A stretch of DNA of 64,000 nt from NCBI RefSeq assembly GCF_030913365.1, contig NZ_CP133160.1:2456001-2520000 (forward strand). Direction: 5' to 3'. Under the pieces are notes generated by a model that was not told the origin of the DNA, ran no database searches, and was given only the letters and a program-made list of their open reading frames with translations. Shown here piece by piece: positions 1 to 8,174 of the stretch. Positions within the stretch are counted from its first letter, which is position 1. Every line of letters begins with the position of its first letter. The position numbers and the translations under genes were made by a program. The stretch is from Stenotrophomonas sp. 24(2023) (lineage in GTDB: Bacteria > Pseudomonadota > Gammaproteobacteria > Xanthomonadales > Xanthomonadaceae).

Positions 1-381
1 GCGCGCGCTTTCGCGGAGCGTCTGCAGCACCAGGTCCTTGCTGGGCAGGTGCTCCAGGAAATTGCTCATGAACACCGCGTCCACGCTCTCGCTGGGGATC
101 GAACTGACGGCCGTGCACGATTCATTGATGATGTGGACGTCATCGTGGGCGAACCGGCGGATATCCGGATTGAGGTCCACGGCGATCTTGTTCGCCGCGG
201 GGATGTTGTTGATGAACTCGCAGTAGCCGGCCCCGATGTCGACAACGGTGTCGCTGGGCGCGACATAACGATTCAGGTAGCCGGTGCACAGTACTTTCCA
301 GATCCGGTTCTTGTTGGCCAGTTCCTCTTCCGGGAACCGGTGCTGGTAGAGAACATCTAGATCGAGATCAATATCGGGCAT
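1..381 (-). CDS. class I SAM-dependent methyltransferase, C-terminus cut by window edge
   Basis: Only the first 127 residues are in the window. They form the start of a Rossmann-fold methyltransferase. The glycine-rich motif I (VVDIGAGYC) lies at residues 46-54, the acidic turn expected to hold the SAM ribose (AVDLNP) at 67-72, and a post-motif segment FMSNFLEHL at 104-112. The ATG at 381 has AGGA a few bases upstream. The gene follows the large polytopic protein on the same strand after a 114-nt gap, so it is probably the next gene of the same glycan cassette. A role in O-methylating a surface sugar is an inference from this position; the substrate cannot be read from the visible part. Confidence 0.75.
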   Translation of the reverse strand, partial: MPDIDLDLDVLYQHRFPEEELANKNRIWKVLCTGYLNRYVAPSDTVVDIGAGYCEFINNIPAANKIAVDLNPDIRRFAHDDVHIINESCTAVSSIPSESVDAVFMSNFLEHLPSKDLVLQTLRESAR

Positions 382-495
382 CGTCCTGATTCTTTTCGTT
401 GTTGAAACATGAATGGGCAGTGGATCAGCGGGTCCGGCGTTTCCCTGGCTAGAGTGCGTGGCACCACTGCGCGAGTCAAAGGGACCGGGAGCGGG

Positions 496-2670
496 TCATG
501 CCAAAGCGTGGTTGCGGTCCGTCTCCTGTGTTGCTGCGATCAAGGACAGCAGCAGGCCACCGGCGAAGAGTACCGCGCCGAGCAGGTAGAACGCCTGCTG
601 CCCCGGCAGCAGGTGGCGGTCCAGTACGTAGGCCGTTGCCGCGACCACGATGTTTGCCGAGCAGATCACGTAGAACAGGGCGCTGCGCGTGCACCAGGCT
701 GCGGCCAGCACGGCCAGCTGCAGCATCAGCTGGCCGGCATAGGCGCCGGTGTTGATGGTGGTCGTGCCGCCCTCGAAGATGGCCGTCGTCCAGACCAGGA
801 TGAACAGCGCGGTGGTGATGACCATCTGCAGCAGCGAGGGCAGCACAGGCACGGGCATGCGTACACGCCGCCCCCGTGCGTACAGCACGGCCAGGCAGGG
901 AATCAACAGCAGGGGTGAGGCGAACCACAGGGAATGGAACGTGTGGAAGAAATCGTTGTCGATGAACTGCTTCCACGTGGTGGCATCATGCAGGTAGGTG
1001 ATGCGCACGGCATCGAGCGGCCCGGTGAAGGTGCCCTTGAACACGATGGCCAGGTTGTCGATGCGCGCGCAAAGCCAATCCCACGGGGTGACATGCCGGT
1101 AGGCATTGGCGATGGTCTGCAGTGCTCCTTCGCTGCTGATGGGCACCTGCCCGCCGAAATGCCATTTGATCAGCCGGTCTCCCGGCGGGTCGATGAATTT
1201 CTGGTAGGCAACCCAGGGCAGGTACAGGGCCAGCGCGACCGGCGCGCTGCGCAGCAGCAGCATGAAGCTCTGGCGGCGATGCCAGGCCAGGCTGGTCAAT
1301 GCCGCGCCGACCAGGAAGAACAGCGAGCCGCCATGTGACAGCAGCGCCATCGCCGAGGCGATGCCCGCCAGCCCCCACTGTCTGGGGGCACCCCGCGGTG
1401 GGAACAGGGCGATGAAGAAGATCAATGAGAACGCCGCTGCCAGCAGCTTGGGCCAGACATAGAGCGTGTTGAGCAGCATCAGGGGGGACAGGCACAGCGT
1501 GAACAGGGCGATGGCCTGCGCACGTCGGCCCATGAAACGCCCCAGCAGCGCTGCAAGCGGCAGCAGGACCAGAGCCTGTGCCCAGGTGGAAATGCCCTGG
1601 TAAACCAGCTCATGGCTGCCCGGCACCAGCGCGCGTACCAGCAGATAGGTACCCACCTGCAGGGGCGGCCGGTCGCTGCTGAGCCAATCGCCCACCATCG
1701 GCACGTCCAATGCCCCGCGCGCCAGCATTTCGCCGAACATCAGGGGCAGCCAGGCATCGGTGGACAGGTGCGGCCAGCGCAGAGCGGGGTCCCCGTTGGG
1801 GTGGCCATTCCAGGTGAACGGATAGAGGCCGATCCAGAGCACCAGCAACGACAGCGCGAGCACCGGCAGCAACGCTTTCTGCAGGCCTGCGATGTCTGCC
1901 ATCACAGGGCCCTGGCGCCGCCGGGCGAGGAGTGCCGCGGCGGGGAAGGGCAGCGCCAGTACCAGCAGGGCGGTTGTGCTGCCCAGCTGCGGCGACCTGA
2001 CATAGGCGATGAAGATGAGCAGCCACAGGCAACCGGCCGCCAGCATGCCCTGCAGCAAACGCTCCAGCGCAGGGCGGCGGGGACCGGGCAGGCACAGCGA
2101 CAAGGCCAGCAGCCATGCGTTGCCCACCACGATGGCCAGCAGCATCGGCAGCGCGTGCCGGGTGAAGGCGGCCGAGGCCGTTATGTTGGATGCGCCGAAT
2201 CCTGCCCAGCCGAACTTTTCCGTCGAGCGGTCATCGATCTGCAGGTAGAAGCCGCTGCGTGCGATATCGGCGGGTATTTCCAGCTGCACCCGCTCCCAGC
2301 GTTCCCTGGGCTGGTGCGTGGAAAAATCGAACCGGGCCTGTCCATCGCTGCCGACGGCGCTGACAGTCACCCCGGGCGTGGTGGGATAGCCGGCCAGCAT
2401 GACTTCAACGTGCTGCGTGCCCGGAGGGTAGGAGCCGGAGGTGATCGTACCGGTCCAGCCATCATCGCCTTCGCAGAAGGTGATGCGCCCTGTGACAGCA
2501 GGGTCGGGGGACAGGAACGGCGAATGCTCGGGCGTGCAGCCACCGTCCACGCGCAGTGCGGGATCGGTCGCTGCAGCGCAGCCGCCGAGCAGCAGCACGG
2601 CGGCGCACAACAGGGCCACCAGGAGGGGGCGCACGATGACAGCCAGCACGGACGGGCGGTTGCCGGCCAT
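496..2670 (-). CDS. large polytopic membrane protein, probable GT-C type glycosyltransferase
   Basis: The protein has 724 residues. A hydrophobic N-terminus (about 8-30) ends in LGGC with Cys31, which fits a lipobox. It is followed by a soluble segment of about 130 residues (to about 165), then a run of roughly a dozen hydrophobic segments. The loop around residues 290-340 (DAWLPLMFGEML, then DWLSSDRPPLQ) has the Asp and Arg-Pro-Pro-Leu pattern common in GT-C transferases that use polyprenyl-phosphate sugars. I do not recognise a named family. Its ATG lies one base after the stop of the DprE2-like gene, so the two are translationally linked. The most economical role is transfer of the cassette's lipid-linked pentose to a surface acceptor on the periplasmic side. 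That role, and the lipidation, are inferences. Confidence 0.78.
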   Translation of the reverse strand: MAGNRPSVLAVIVRPLLVALLCAAVLLLGGCAAATDPALRVDGGCTPEHSPFLSPDPAVTGRITFCEGDDGWTGTITSGSYPPGTQHVEVMLAGYPTTPGVTVSAVGSDGQARFDFSTHQPRERWERVQLEIPADIARSGFYLQIDDRSTEKFGWAGFGASNITASAAFTRHALPMLLAIVVGNAWLLALSLCLPGPRRPALERLLQGMLAAGCLWLLIFIAYVRSPQLGSTTALLVLALPFPAAALLARRRQGPVMADIAGLQKALLPVLALSLLVLWIGLYPFTWNGHPNGDPALRWPHLSTDAWLPLMFGEMLARGALDVPMVGDWLSSDRPPLQVGTYLLVRALVPGSHELVYQGISTWAQALVLLPLAALLGRFMGRRAQAIALFTLCLSPLMLLNTLYVWPKLLAAAFSLIFFIALFPPRGAPRQWGLAGIASAMALLSHGGSLFFLVGAALTSLAWHRRQSFMLLLRSAPVALALYLPWVAYQKFIDPPGDRLIKWHFGGQVPISSEGALQTIANAYRHVTPWDWLCARIDNLAIVFKGTFTGPLDAVRITYLHDATTWKQFIDNDFFHTFHSLWFASPLLLIPCLAVLYARGRRVRMPVPVLPSLLQMVITTALFILVWTTAIFEGGTTTINTGAYAGQLMLQLAVLAAAWCTRSALFYVICSANIVVAATAYVLDRHLLPGQQAFYLLGAVLFAGGLLLSLIAATQETDRNHALA

Positions 2671-2671
2671 G

Positions 2672-3403
2672 TCAGAGCTTGATCCTGCGGAACACGAATT
2701 CGGGAATGTTCTTGATGACCATCATGATGGCCCACCAGAAGCCCGGCAGGTACGCCACGGCCTTGCGCTTGCCGATGGCTTTCAGAATGCCCGCAGCGAC
2801 CTTGTCCGGGGTTGCCCAAAGCGCGCCCTTCTTGAAGGCCGCGGTCATCGGTGTATCGACGAAGCCGGGCTTGATCACCAGGACGTTCACGCCCAGAGGG
2901 CGCAGCCGCTGGCCCAGCCCGCTCAGGTATGCGGTGACGGCCGCCTTGGCACTGCCATACAGATAGTTGCTGGCACGGCCACGGTCACCGGCCACCGACG
3001 AGATCACCGCGAGTGTCGCACCATGCTGCAGGCGCTGCGCCAGCGCTGCCGCCAGCGCGATGGTGGAGGTGCCGTTGGTGGCGAACTCACGCAGGGACAG
3101 CTCGACCGAGGCATCGCAGGCCGCCTGGTCGGGCAGGGTGCCGTGCGCGATGAGCACGGTGTCGACACCGCCCAGCGCGTTCCACGCCGCATCGAGCAGC
3201 GCACCGTGTGCGCCTACATCGTTGACGTCGAGCACACCGTACTCGGCGCGCTGTGCGCCGCGCACCCGTAGATCGGCAGCGATGGCATCCAGGCGGCCGG
3301 CATTGCGACCCACCAGATAGATTGCAGCCGCACGGGTGGCATACAAACGGGCGACAGCCTCTGCAATCGCCGAGGTGGCGCCGATGATGAGGATCTTCTG
3401 CAT
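2672..3403 (-). CDS. short-chain dehydrogenase, DprE2-like (polyprenylphospho-keto-pentose reductase)
   Basis: This 243-residue NAD(P)-dependent short-chain dehydrogenase has its cofactor-binding turn near the N-terminus (IIGATSAIAEA, residues 5-15) and a catalytic YGSAK (YxxxK) near residues 153-157. In mycobacteria DprE2 reduces the 2-keto intermediate made by DprE1 to give polyprenylphospho-D-arabinose. The gene directly follows a DprE1-like gene, separated by 2 nt, which is the standard pairing. I chose the ATG at 3403, which gives the usual short N-terminus; an in-frame upstream start would lie inside the previous gene. The family assignment rests on the motifs plus the neighbour. SDR sequence alone would not fix the substrate. 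Confidence 0.85.
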   Translation of the reverse strand: MQKILIIGATSAIAEAVARLYATRAAAIYLVGRNAGRLDAIAADLRVRGAQRAEYGVLDVNDVGAHGALLDAAWNALGGVDTVLIAHGTLPDQAACDASVELSLREFATNGTSTIALAAALAQRLQHGATLAVISSVAGDRGRASNYLYGSAKAAVTAYLSGLGQRLRPLGVNVLVIKPGFVDTPMTAAFKKGALWATPDKVAAGILKAIGKRKAVAYLPGFWWAIMMVIKNIPEFVFRRIKL

Positions 3404-3405
3404 GC

Positions 3406-4719
3406 TTACTCCATCACCCGGCGCCAGAAGCCGGATGAGAATCGAGGGTCGATGAAGCGGGAGAATGCTTCCCACGCCGGGAATGCCTGGCGGAACAAGG
3501 CACCGGACATGCGGGCATCCTTGGCCGGGTAGACGGCACCGCCTGCTTCGCTGACGATGGCGTCCAGCCGGTCGAGCATCGTCAGCAGGCCCGGGCCGTC
3601 ATTGGGGAAATCCAGGGCCAGCGTGGTGCCGGGGCGCGGGAACGACAACAGGCCCGGCGAAGGCCGATCACCAAATTCCTTGAGCACGGCCAGGAACGAA
3701 CCGCGGCCGCTGCGTGCGATTTCCGCCAGCAGGGCGGCCGTTGCCTCGCGCGCATGCTGGGGGGGCAGGACGCACTGGTGCTGCAGGAAACCCCGTGGAC
3801 CGTACATGCGGTTCCAGTGGTTGATGCCATCAAGCGGGTAGAAATAGCTTTGGTAATGGGACAGGCGGCGTGCCTGCCGTGCCGGCTGCCGCCAGTAGTA
3901 GAGCGTGTTGAAGGGCCGCAGGGTCAGGCGGTTCACCAGCGAGACCGGGGGCACCACCGGCATGCTGCGGCGCGGTGCCGAACTGGGCGTGGCTGCAAGG
4001 GCGTCGCCGGGTGCATGGTCGCCGCGCAGGAAATGCCCGCGCCCCAGTTGCCGGCCACTGGCCAGGCAGTCGATCCAGGCGACGGTGTATTCGAAATCCG
4101 CTGCGGATGCGCGCGAGAGCGCGAAGAACTCGTCCAGGTTGCCGAAGCGGATCGATTCGGTGTCGATCCATGGGCCGGGCACACGCCGCAGCTGCAGTTC
4201 GGCCCAGGTGATGAAACCGGTCAGGCCCAGGCCGCCCAGTGTCGCGCTGAACAGGCCATCGTCATCGGCTGGCGACAGCCGCCGGCGCGATCCATCGCTA
4301 CGCAGCAGTTCCAGGCAACGCACGTGGTGGCCGAAGGTGCCGGCACGGTGGTGGTTCTTGCCATGCACGTCGTTGCCGATCGCACCGCCGATCGTGGCGT
4401 AGCGGGTACCCGGGGTGACGGGCAGGAACCAGCCCTGTGGCAGCGCGATGGCCAGGATGTCGGCCAGGGTGGCGCCGGATTCACAGCGCACGATGCCCGT
4501 GGCCGGATCAAAGGCGATGAAGCGGTCCAGCGCACCGCTGTGCAGCAGCGTACCGCCGGGGTTGAGGCAGCTGTCGCCATAGCTGCGGCCATTGCCATGT
4601 GGCAGCACGCTGCTGCCATCGGGCGGCAGGGGCAGGGCACCCCCACGGTCGTGTACGGGAATGATCTGCTGCTCGGCCCGGGGGTAGCGCCCCCAGGATT
4701 GGCCGGCCGCTGGGGTCAT
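3406..4719 (-). CDS. FAD-linked oxidase, DprE1-like (polyprenylphospho-ribose 2-oxidase)
   Basis: The protein has 437 residues and the vanillyl-alcohol-oxidase fold signature. The FAD loop HGNGRSYGDS lies at 41-50. The segment DVHGKNHHRAGTFG starts at about 117 and closely resembles the DIHGKNHH block of mycobacterial DprE1. A C-terminal AKDAR matches the DprE1 lysine region. DprE1 oxidises C2 of polyprenylphospho-ribose as the first half of epimerisation to arabinose. The Cys that covalent benzothiazinones attack in the mycobacterial enzyme (Cys387, from memory) aligns with Ala in TLALDFP here. The ATG at 4719 overlaps the preceding stop as ATGA, which decides the start over one nine codons upstream. 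It is cotranscribed with the HAD-UbiA gene before it and the reductase after it. Confidence 0.87.
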   Translation of the reverse strand: MTPAAGQSWGRYPRAEQQIIPVHDRGGALPLPPDGSSVLPHGNGRSYGDSCLNPGGTLLHSGALDRFIAFDPATGIVRCESGATLADILAIALPQGWFLPVTPGTRYATIGGAIGNDVHGKNHHRAGTFGHHVRCLELLRSDGSRRRLSPADDDGLFSATLGGLGLTGFITWAELQLRRVPGPWIDTESIRFGNLDEFFALSRASAADFEYTVAWIDCLASGRQLGRGHFLRGDHAPGDALAATPSSAPRRSMPVVPPVSLVNRLTLRPFNTLYYWRQPARQARRLSHYQSYFYPLDGINHWNRMYGPRGFLQHQCVLPPQHAREATAALLAEIARSGRGSFLAVLKEFGDRPSPGLLSFPRPGTTLALDFPNDGPGLLTMLDRLDAIVSEAGGAVYPAKDARMSGALFRQAFPAWEAFSRFIDPRFSSGFWRRVME

Positions 4720-6131
4720 ATCGCTGCCAGCACGATGAGCACGCACAGGCTGATGACGATCTGGCTGCCACGGTCCGTCGCGGCGAATACGATCGGGTCA
4801 TCATGCATGTCGCCGCGGTGGGAGACGATCCACATGCGGCTGATCCAGTACAGCAGGATCGGGCACAGCAGCCACAGCAGCTTGGGGTGGCCATACAGCT
4901 CCAGGCTTTCCGGGCTGTTGATGTACAACGCGAACACCAGCACCCCGATATAGCCGGCCGCCGCACCCAGTGACTGCACCAGCGGCAGGTCGGCAACGGC
5001 GTAGCCACGGCCGATGGCCATTTCCTTGCCGTTGGCCAGGGCCGAGGCCAGTTCGGTGTAGCGCTTGAGCATGGCCAGGCTGAGGAACACGAACATCGAG
5101 AAGGCCAGCAGCCAGAACGACAGTTCCGAATCGATCGCGATGGCACCGCCGATGATGCGTACGGTATAGAGGGCGGCCAGCAGCACCACATCGATCATGA
5201 CGATGCGCTTGAGCTTGAGCGAGTAGCTCAGGGTCATCACGTAGTAGCAGAGCAGCACGCCGGCGAAGGCGGGGCTGCACAGCAGGGCCAGCGCGAAGCC
5301 GGCCAGGGTGATCAACGGCGCCAGCAGCAGGCCGTGCAGCAGCGGCAGGGTGCCGGCGGCAAACGGCCGCTTGCGCTTGCGCGGATGCATGCGGTCCGGT
5401 GTCAGATCCAGCAGGTCGTTGAGCAGGTAGACGCCCGACGCGCACAGGCCGAAGGCCAGGAAGGCGATGCCGGCATCGATGATGGCCACCGGTTCCAGGA
5501 AGCGGTGGGCCGTCAGCAGGGGCACCAGCACCAGCAGGTTCTTCAGCCACTGGTAGACACGCAACGCCTTGAGCCAGGTCAGCAGCCCGCCATTCTGCGG
5601 GGGCAGGTGTGCCAGCACCTCGGTCTGCCGGGCGGCATCGCGGGCCAGCGCCGCGCCGTTGTTGACCACGATGGCCCCGCCGGCATGGGCCCAGACCTTC
5701 AGGTCGACGCGGCCATTGCCCATGTAGTCGAAACCACGCTCACCGAACCGGGCGGCCAGTGCCTCGCCCTTGTGGGAGCCGGACAGGTTGGTCTTGCCGT
5801 CGCTGGCCATCACCTCGTCGAACAGGCCCAGGTGATCGGCGATGGGTTGCACCAGCAGGCGGTCCGATGCGGTGCACAGCACCCGCGGGCGCTGCGGGGT
5901 GGTGCGCAGGATGTCCAGGACGCGTTCGTCGTAGGGCAGTGTTTCAGCCGGCAGCTGCACCCGGGTCGCCAGTTGGCGCTTGACGAAGGCTTTGCCCTTG
6001 AGCAGCCAGAACGGCAGCAGGAACACGTACAGCGGGTTGCGTGCCAGCAGGGCCAGCAACGATTCGTAGAGGATGTCCGAACGGAGCAGGGTGCCATCAA
6101 GATCGACACACAGGGGGCGTGATGCCGTCAC
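4716..6131 (-). CDS. HAD phosphatase domain fused to UbiA-family prenyltransferase
   Basis: The protein has about 471 residues. An N-terminal HAD domain (1-165) carries DLDGT (nucleophile D10, D12), TAS near 87-89, K121 or its neighbour in HKGEA, and a motif IV written GNGRVD. A polytopic UbiA domain (about 185-471) carries NDLLDLTPD at 238-246, the Mg-diphosphate motif, and WLKN at 195-198. In mycobacteria a UbiA enzyme transfers phosphoribose from PRPP to decaprenyl phosphate and a separate phosphatase removes the 5-phosphate. Here one polypeptide could do both. The start is a GTG at 6131 chosen because the HAD motif follows directly. It has no strong ribosome-binding site but overlaps the stop of a 14-codon leader ORF. 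Longer in-frame starts would run into the flippase gene. Confidence 0.84.
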   Translation of the reverse strand: MTASRPLCVDLDGTLLRSDILYESLLALLARNPLYVFLLPFWLLKGKAFVKRQLATRVQLPAETLPYDERVLDILRTTPQRPRVLCTASDRLLVQPIADHLGLFDEVMASDGKTNLSGSHKGEALAARFGERGFDYMGNGRVDLKVWAHAGGAIVVNNGAALARDAARQTEVLAHLPPQNGGLLTWLKALRVYQWLKNLLVLVPLLTAHRFLEPVAIIDAGIAFLAFGLCASGVYLLNDLLDLTPDRMHPRKRKRPFAAGTLPLLHGLLLAPLITLAGFALALLCSPAFAGVLLCYYVMTLSYSLKLKRIVMIDVVLLAALYTVRIIGGAIAIDSELSFWLLAFSMFVFLSLAMLKRYTELASALANGKEMAIGRGYAVADLPLVQSLGAAAGYIGVLVFALYINSPESLELYGHPKLLWLLCPILLYWISRMWIVSHRGDMHDDPIVFAATDRGSQIVISLCVLIVLAAI

Positions 6132-6172
6132 GGTGAAGCTGCCCCAGCCCGGAAGGATGCGCGGTACGGCAT
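6128..6172 (-). other. possible 14-residue leader ORF coupled to the HAD-UbiA gene
   Basis: An ATG at 6172 preceded by AGAGGG opens a 14-codon frame whose TGA (6130-6128) overlaps the GTG proposed for the HAD-UbiA gene as GTGA. The downstream start has no clear Shine-Dalgarno of its own, so translation coupling through this mini-ORF is plausible. It lies in the only sizeable gap of the cassette (6132-6255), which also holds a GC-rich hairpin near 6220-6250. The peptide looks unremarkable (MPYRASFRAGAASP). This is inference from spacing only. Confidence 0.3.
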
Positions 6173-6255
6173 GGGACCCTCTTCTGCTGCCATTGGATTC
6201 AGCGCGAATGATAAAGGAAGCCGCCTGCAGGCGCAGCGCGCAGGCGGGCTGCGGC

Positions 6256-7236
6256 TCATGGGGCGTGCCGCGGGCGGAAGCGGAGTTCCAGCAGTGCGGC
6301 CGAGAACATGCCGACCAGCACGGCCAGCCACAGGCTGGCCAAGCGGATGCCGATGGCCACGGCCAGCGCGGTGTCGGTCGGGACGCCACTGGCCGCCAGC
6401 ATCAGGACAATGGCCGCTTCGGTGGTGCCGACGCCCCCGGGGACGAAGGAGAGCGCGCCGACCAGCATGGCCAGGGGATAGATGCCCAGTGCCAGCGGCC
6501 ACGCAAGCGTGATGCCCTGCGCATGGCACAGCAGGGTGAAGGCCAGGGCTGTCAGCAGCCAGGCGAGCAGGCCCAGCAGGGTTCCCGGTGCCAGCACGCG
6601 TGGACGCAGCAAGGGGCCCAGGGCACTGGCACCCCCCACCAGAAAGTGCGCCAGGCGCCGTACCGGCAGTCCCGGCAGGTGTTCGATGGCGCGGTGGGTG
6701 CCACGGGCCAGGACGGGAAGGCATCCCATCGCCGCCAGGGCCAGCAGGATGCCCAGGATGATGGCAGCGAGCATGCCGAACACCGGCACCAGCGCGGCGG
6801 CACCCACGGCCATCGCGGTGATGACCAGCAGGTCCAGCGCACGCTCGAAGATGAAGGCCGTCAACGTCGTGGCCGGAGGAATTCCCTGCCAGTTGAAGTA
6901 GCGGATGCGCAGCAGTTCGCCGGCCTTGCCGGGCGAAGCGGTGAAGGCGAAGCCTGCCAGGTAGGCCAGCAGGCCCGGTGCCCAGCCGTGCAGCGGATGG
7001 CCCAGCGTGCCCAGCACCTGGCGCCAGCGCTGGTAACGTGCGATGTAGCTGGCCAGGACCAGCAGGCTGCAGGCTGCGAGCGGTGCGGCAAGGTCCAGCA
7101 GCCGTGACAGGATGTTGCGGTCGCGGTCCAGGTACCACAGGGCGGCCAGGTAGATGGCCGCGACGGCCAGCACCCAGCCCGCCGCGCGCCCCCGGCGGGC
7201 CGGCGTTGCCGGTGCCGGGGGCGTGCGATCCGTCAT
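6256..7236 (-). CDS. lysylphosphatidylglycerol synthase TM-domain family protein, flippase-like
   Basis: A 326-residue membrane protein with about eight hydrophobic segments and the family hallmark [12 protein letters not shown] about 60 residues from the C-terminus. An SPGKAGE element near residue 100 is also typical. Proteins of this family without the soluble MprF domain are often called flippase-like and occur in glycan clusters. Its ATG shares one base with the etfA stop (TGATG), so it is translationally coupled to etfBA, and it starts the cassette that continues with HAD-UbiA, DprE1-like and DprE2-like genes. Moving the polyprenyl-phospho-sugar across the inner membrane is a reasonable inference. 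The family as a whole has no single proven substrate. Confidence 0.82.
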   Translation of the reverse strand: MTDRTPPAPATPARRGRAAGWVLAVAAIYLAALWYLDRDRNILSRLLDLAAPLAACSLLVLASYIARYQRWRQVLGTLGHPLHGWAPGLLAYLAGFAFTASPGKAGELLRIRYFNWQGIPPATTLTAFIFERALDLLVITAMAVGAAALVPVFGMLAAIILGILLALAAMGCLPVLARGTHRAIEHLPGLPVRRLAHFLVGGASALGPLLRPRVLAPGTLLGLLAWLLTALAFTLLCHAQGITLAWPLALGIYPLAMLVGALSFVPGGVGTTEAAIVLMLAASGVPTDTALAVAIGIRLASLWLAVLVGMFSAALLELRFRPRHAP

Positions 7237-8174
7237 CAGAGTGCCGCTTCCAGCTCCGGCAGCAGGGTGAACAGATCCCCCACCAGGCCGATGTCGGCGA
7301 TCTCGAAGATCGGCGCGTCGCCGTCCTTGTTGATCGCGACAATGGTGCCGGCGTCCTTGATGCCGGTCAGGTGCTGGATGGCACCGCTGATGCCCACGGC
7401 CACGTACAGTTCCGGCGCGATGATCTTGCCGGTCTGGCCGACCTGCAGCTCATTGGGCACGTAGCCGGCATCCACGGCGGCGCGCGAGGCGCCCACGGCG
7501 GCACCGAGCTTGTCGGCCAGCTGGTAGATCACCTTGAAGTTTTCTTCCGAGCCGACGCCACGGCCACCGGAGACCACGCGCTTGGCGCTCTGCAGGTCCG
7601 GGCGGTCGCTGCTGGCCGCGGCCAGGCCGACGAAGCGGGTGTGGGCCGGCAGGGCCGCATCCACGCTGATCGCTTCCACGCTGGCGTTGCCGCCCTGGGC
7701 CGCTTCCGGCCAGGAGGCGGTGCGCACGGTGGCGACCACGGTCTGGTCGGCCGGGGCCTCCACGGTGATGATGGCGTTGCCGGCATAGATCGGGCGCTTG
7801 AAGGTATGGCTGCCTTCCACGGCCATCAGGTCCGAGACCTGGGCCACGCCCAGCAGGGCGGCCACGCACGGCATCAGGTCCTTGCCGAAGGTGGTGGACG
7901 GGCCGAACACGTGGCTGTAGCCGGCGGCGGCCTTGGCGATCTGCGGGGCCAGCACCTGTGCGACCGGGTGCGCATTGGCGGCATTGGCCACGGTCCGCAC
8001 CTGGGTCACGCCGCTGATCTTCGCCGCTTCGGCTGCGGCTGCGGCCGGGTCGGCGGCCAGCACCAGCACGTCGATCTGCGCGCCGCTGATGGCCGCGGCC
8101 GCACTGACGGTCTTGGCGGTGGCGGCGTTGAGCTTGCCGTCGTGGTGTTCTGCGATGACGAGAACCTTGCTCAT
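7236..8174 (-). CDS. etfA: electron transfer flavoprotein alpha subunit
   Basis: This 312-residue EtfA binds the FAD that carries electrons from acyl-CoA and related dehydrogenases to ETF-ubiquinone oxidoreductase. The C-terminal FAD domain is clear, with [13 protein letters not shown] near 200-212 and the family signature [19 protein letters not shown] near 265-283. Length is normal. The start codon shares one base with the etfB stop (TAATG), so the two subunits are made from one message. In Xanthomonas the etf pair marks the conserved edge of the LPS cluster, and here too it separates a glycan cassette from rmlBACD. Confidence 0.97.
   Translation of the reverse strand: MSKVLVIAEHHDGKLNAATAKTVSAAAAISGAQIDVLVLAADPAAAAAEAAKISGVTQVRTVANAANAHPVAQVLAPQIAKAAAGYSHVFGPSTTFGKDLMPCVAALLGVAQVSDLMAVEGSHTFKRPIYAGNAIITVEAPADQTVVATVRTASWPEAAQGGNASVEAISVDAALPAHTRFVGLAAASSDRPDLQSAKRVVSGGRGVGSEENFKVIYQLADKLGAAVGASRAAVDAGYVPNELQVGQTGKIIAPELYVAVGISGAIQHLTGIKDAGTIVAINKDGDAPIFEIADIGLVGDLFTLLPELEAAL

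Noticed and set aside
6132..6389. Longer N-terminus for the HAD-UbiA protein
   Set aside because: It would overlap the flippase-like gene by more than 130 bp and add sequence unlike the family; the HAD nucleophile normally lies within the first 15 residues.
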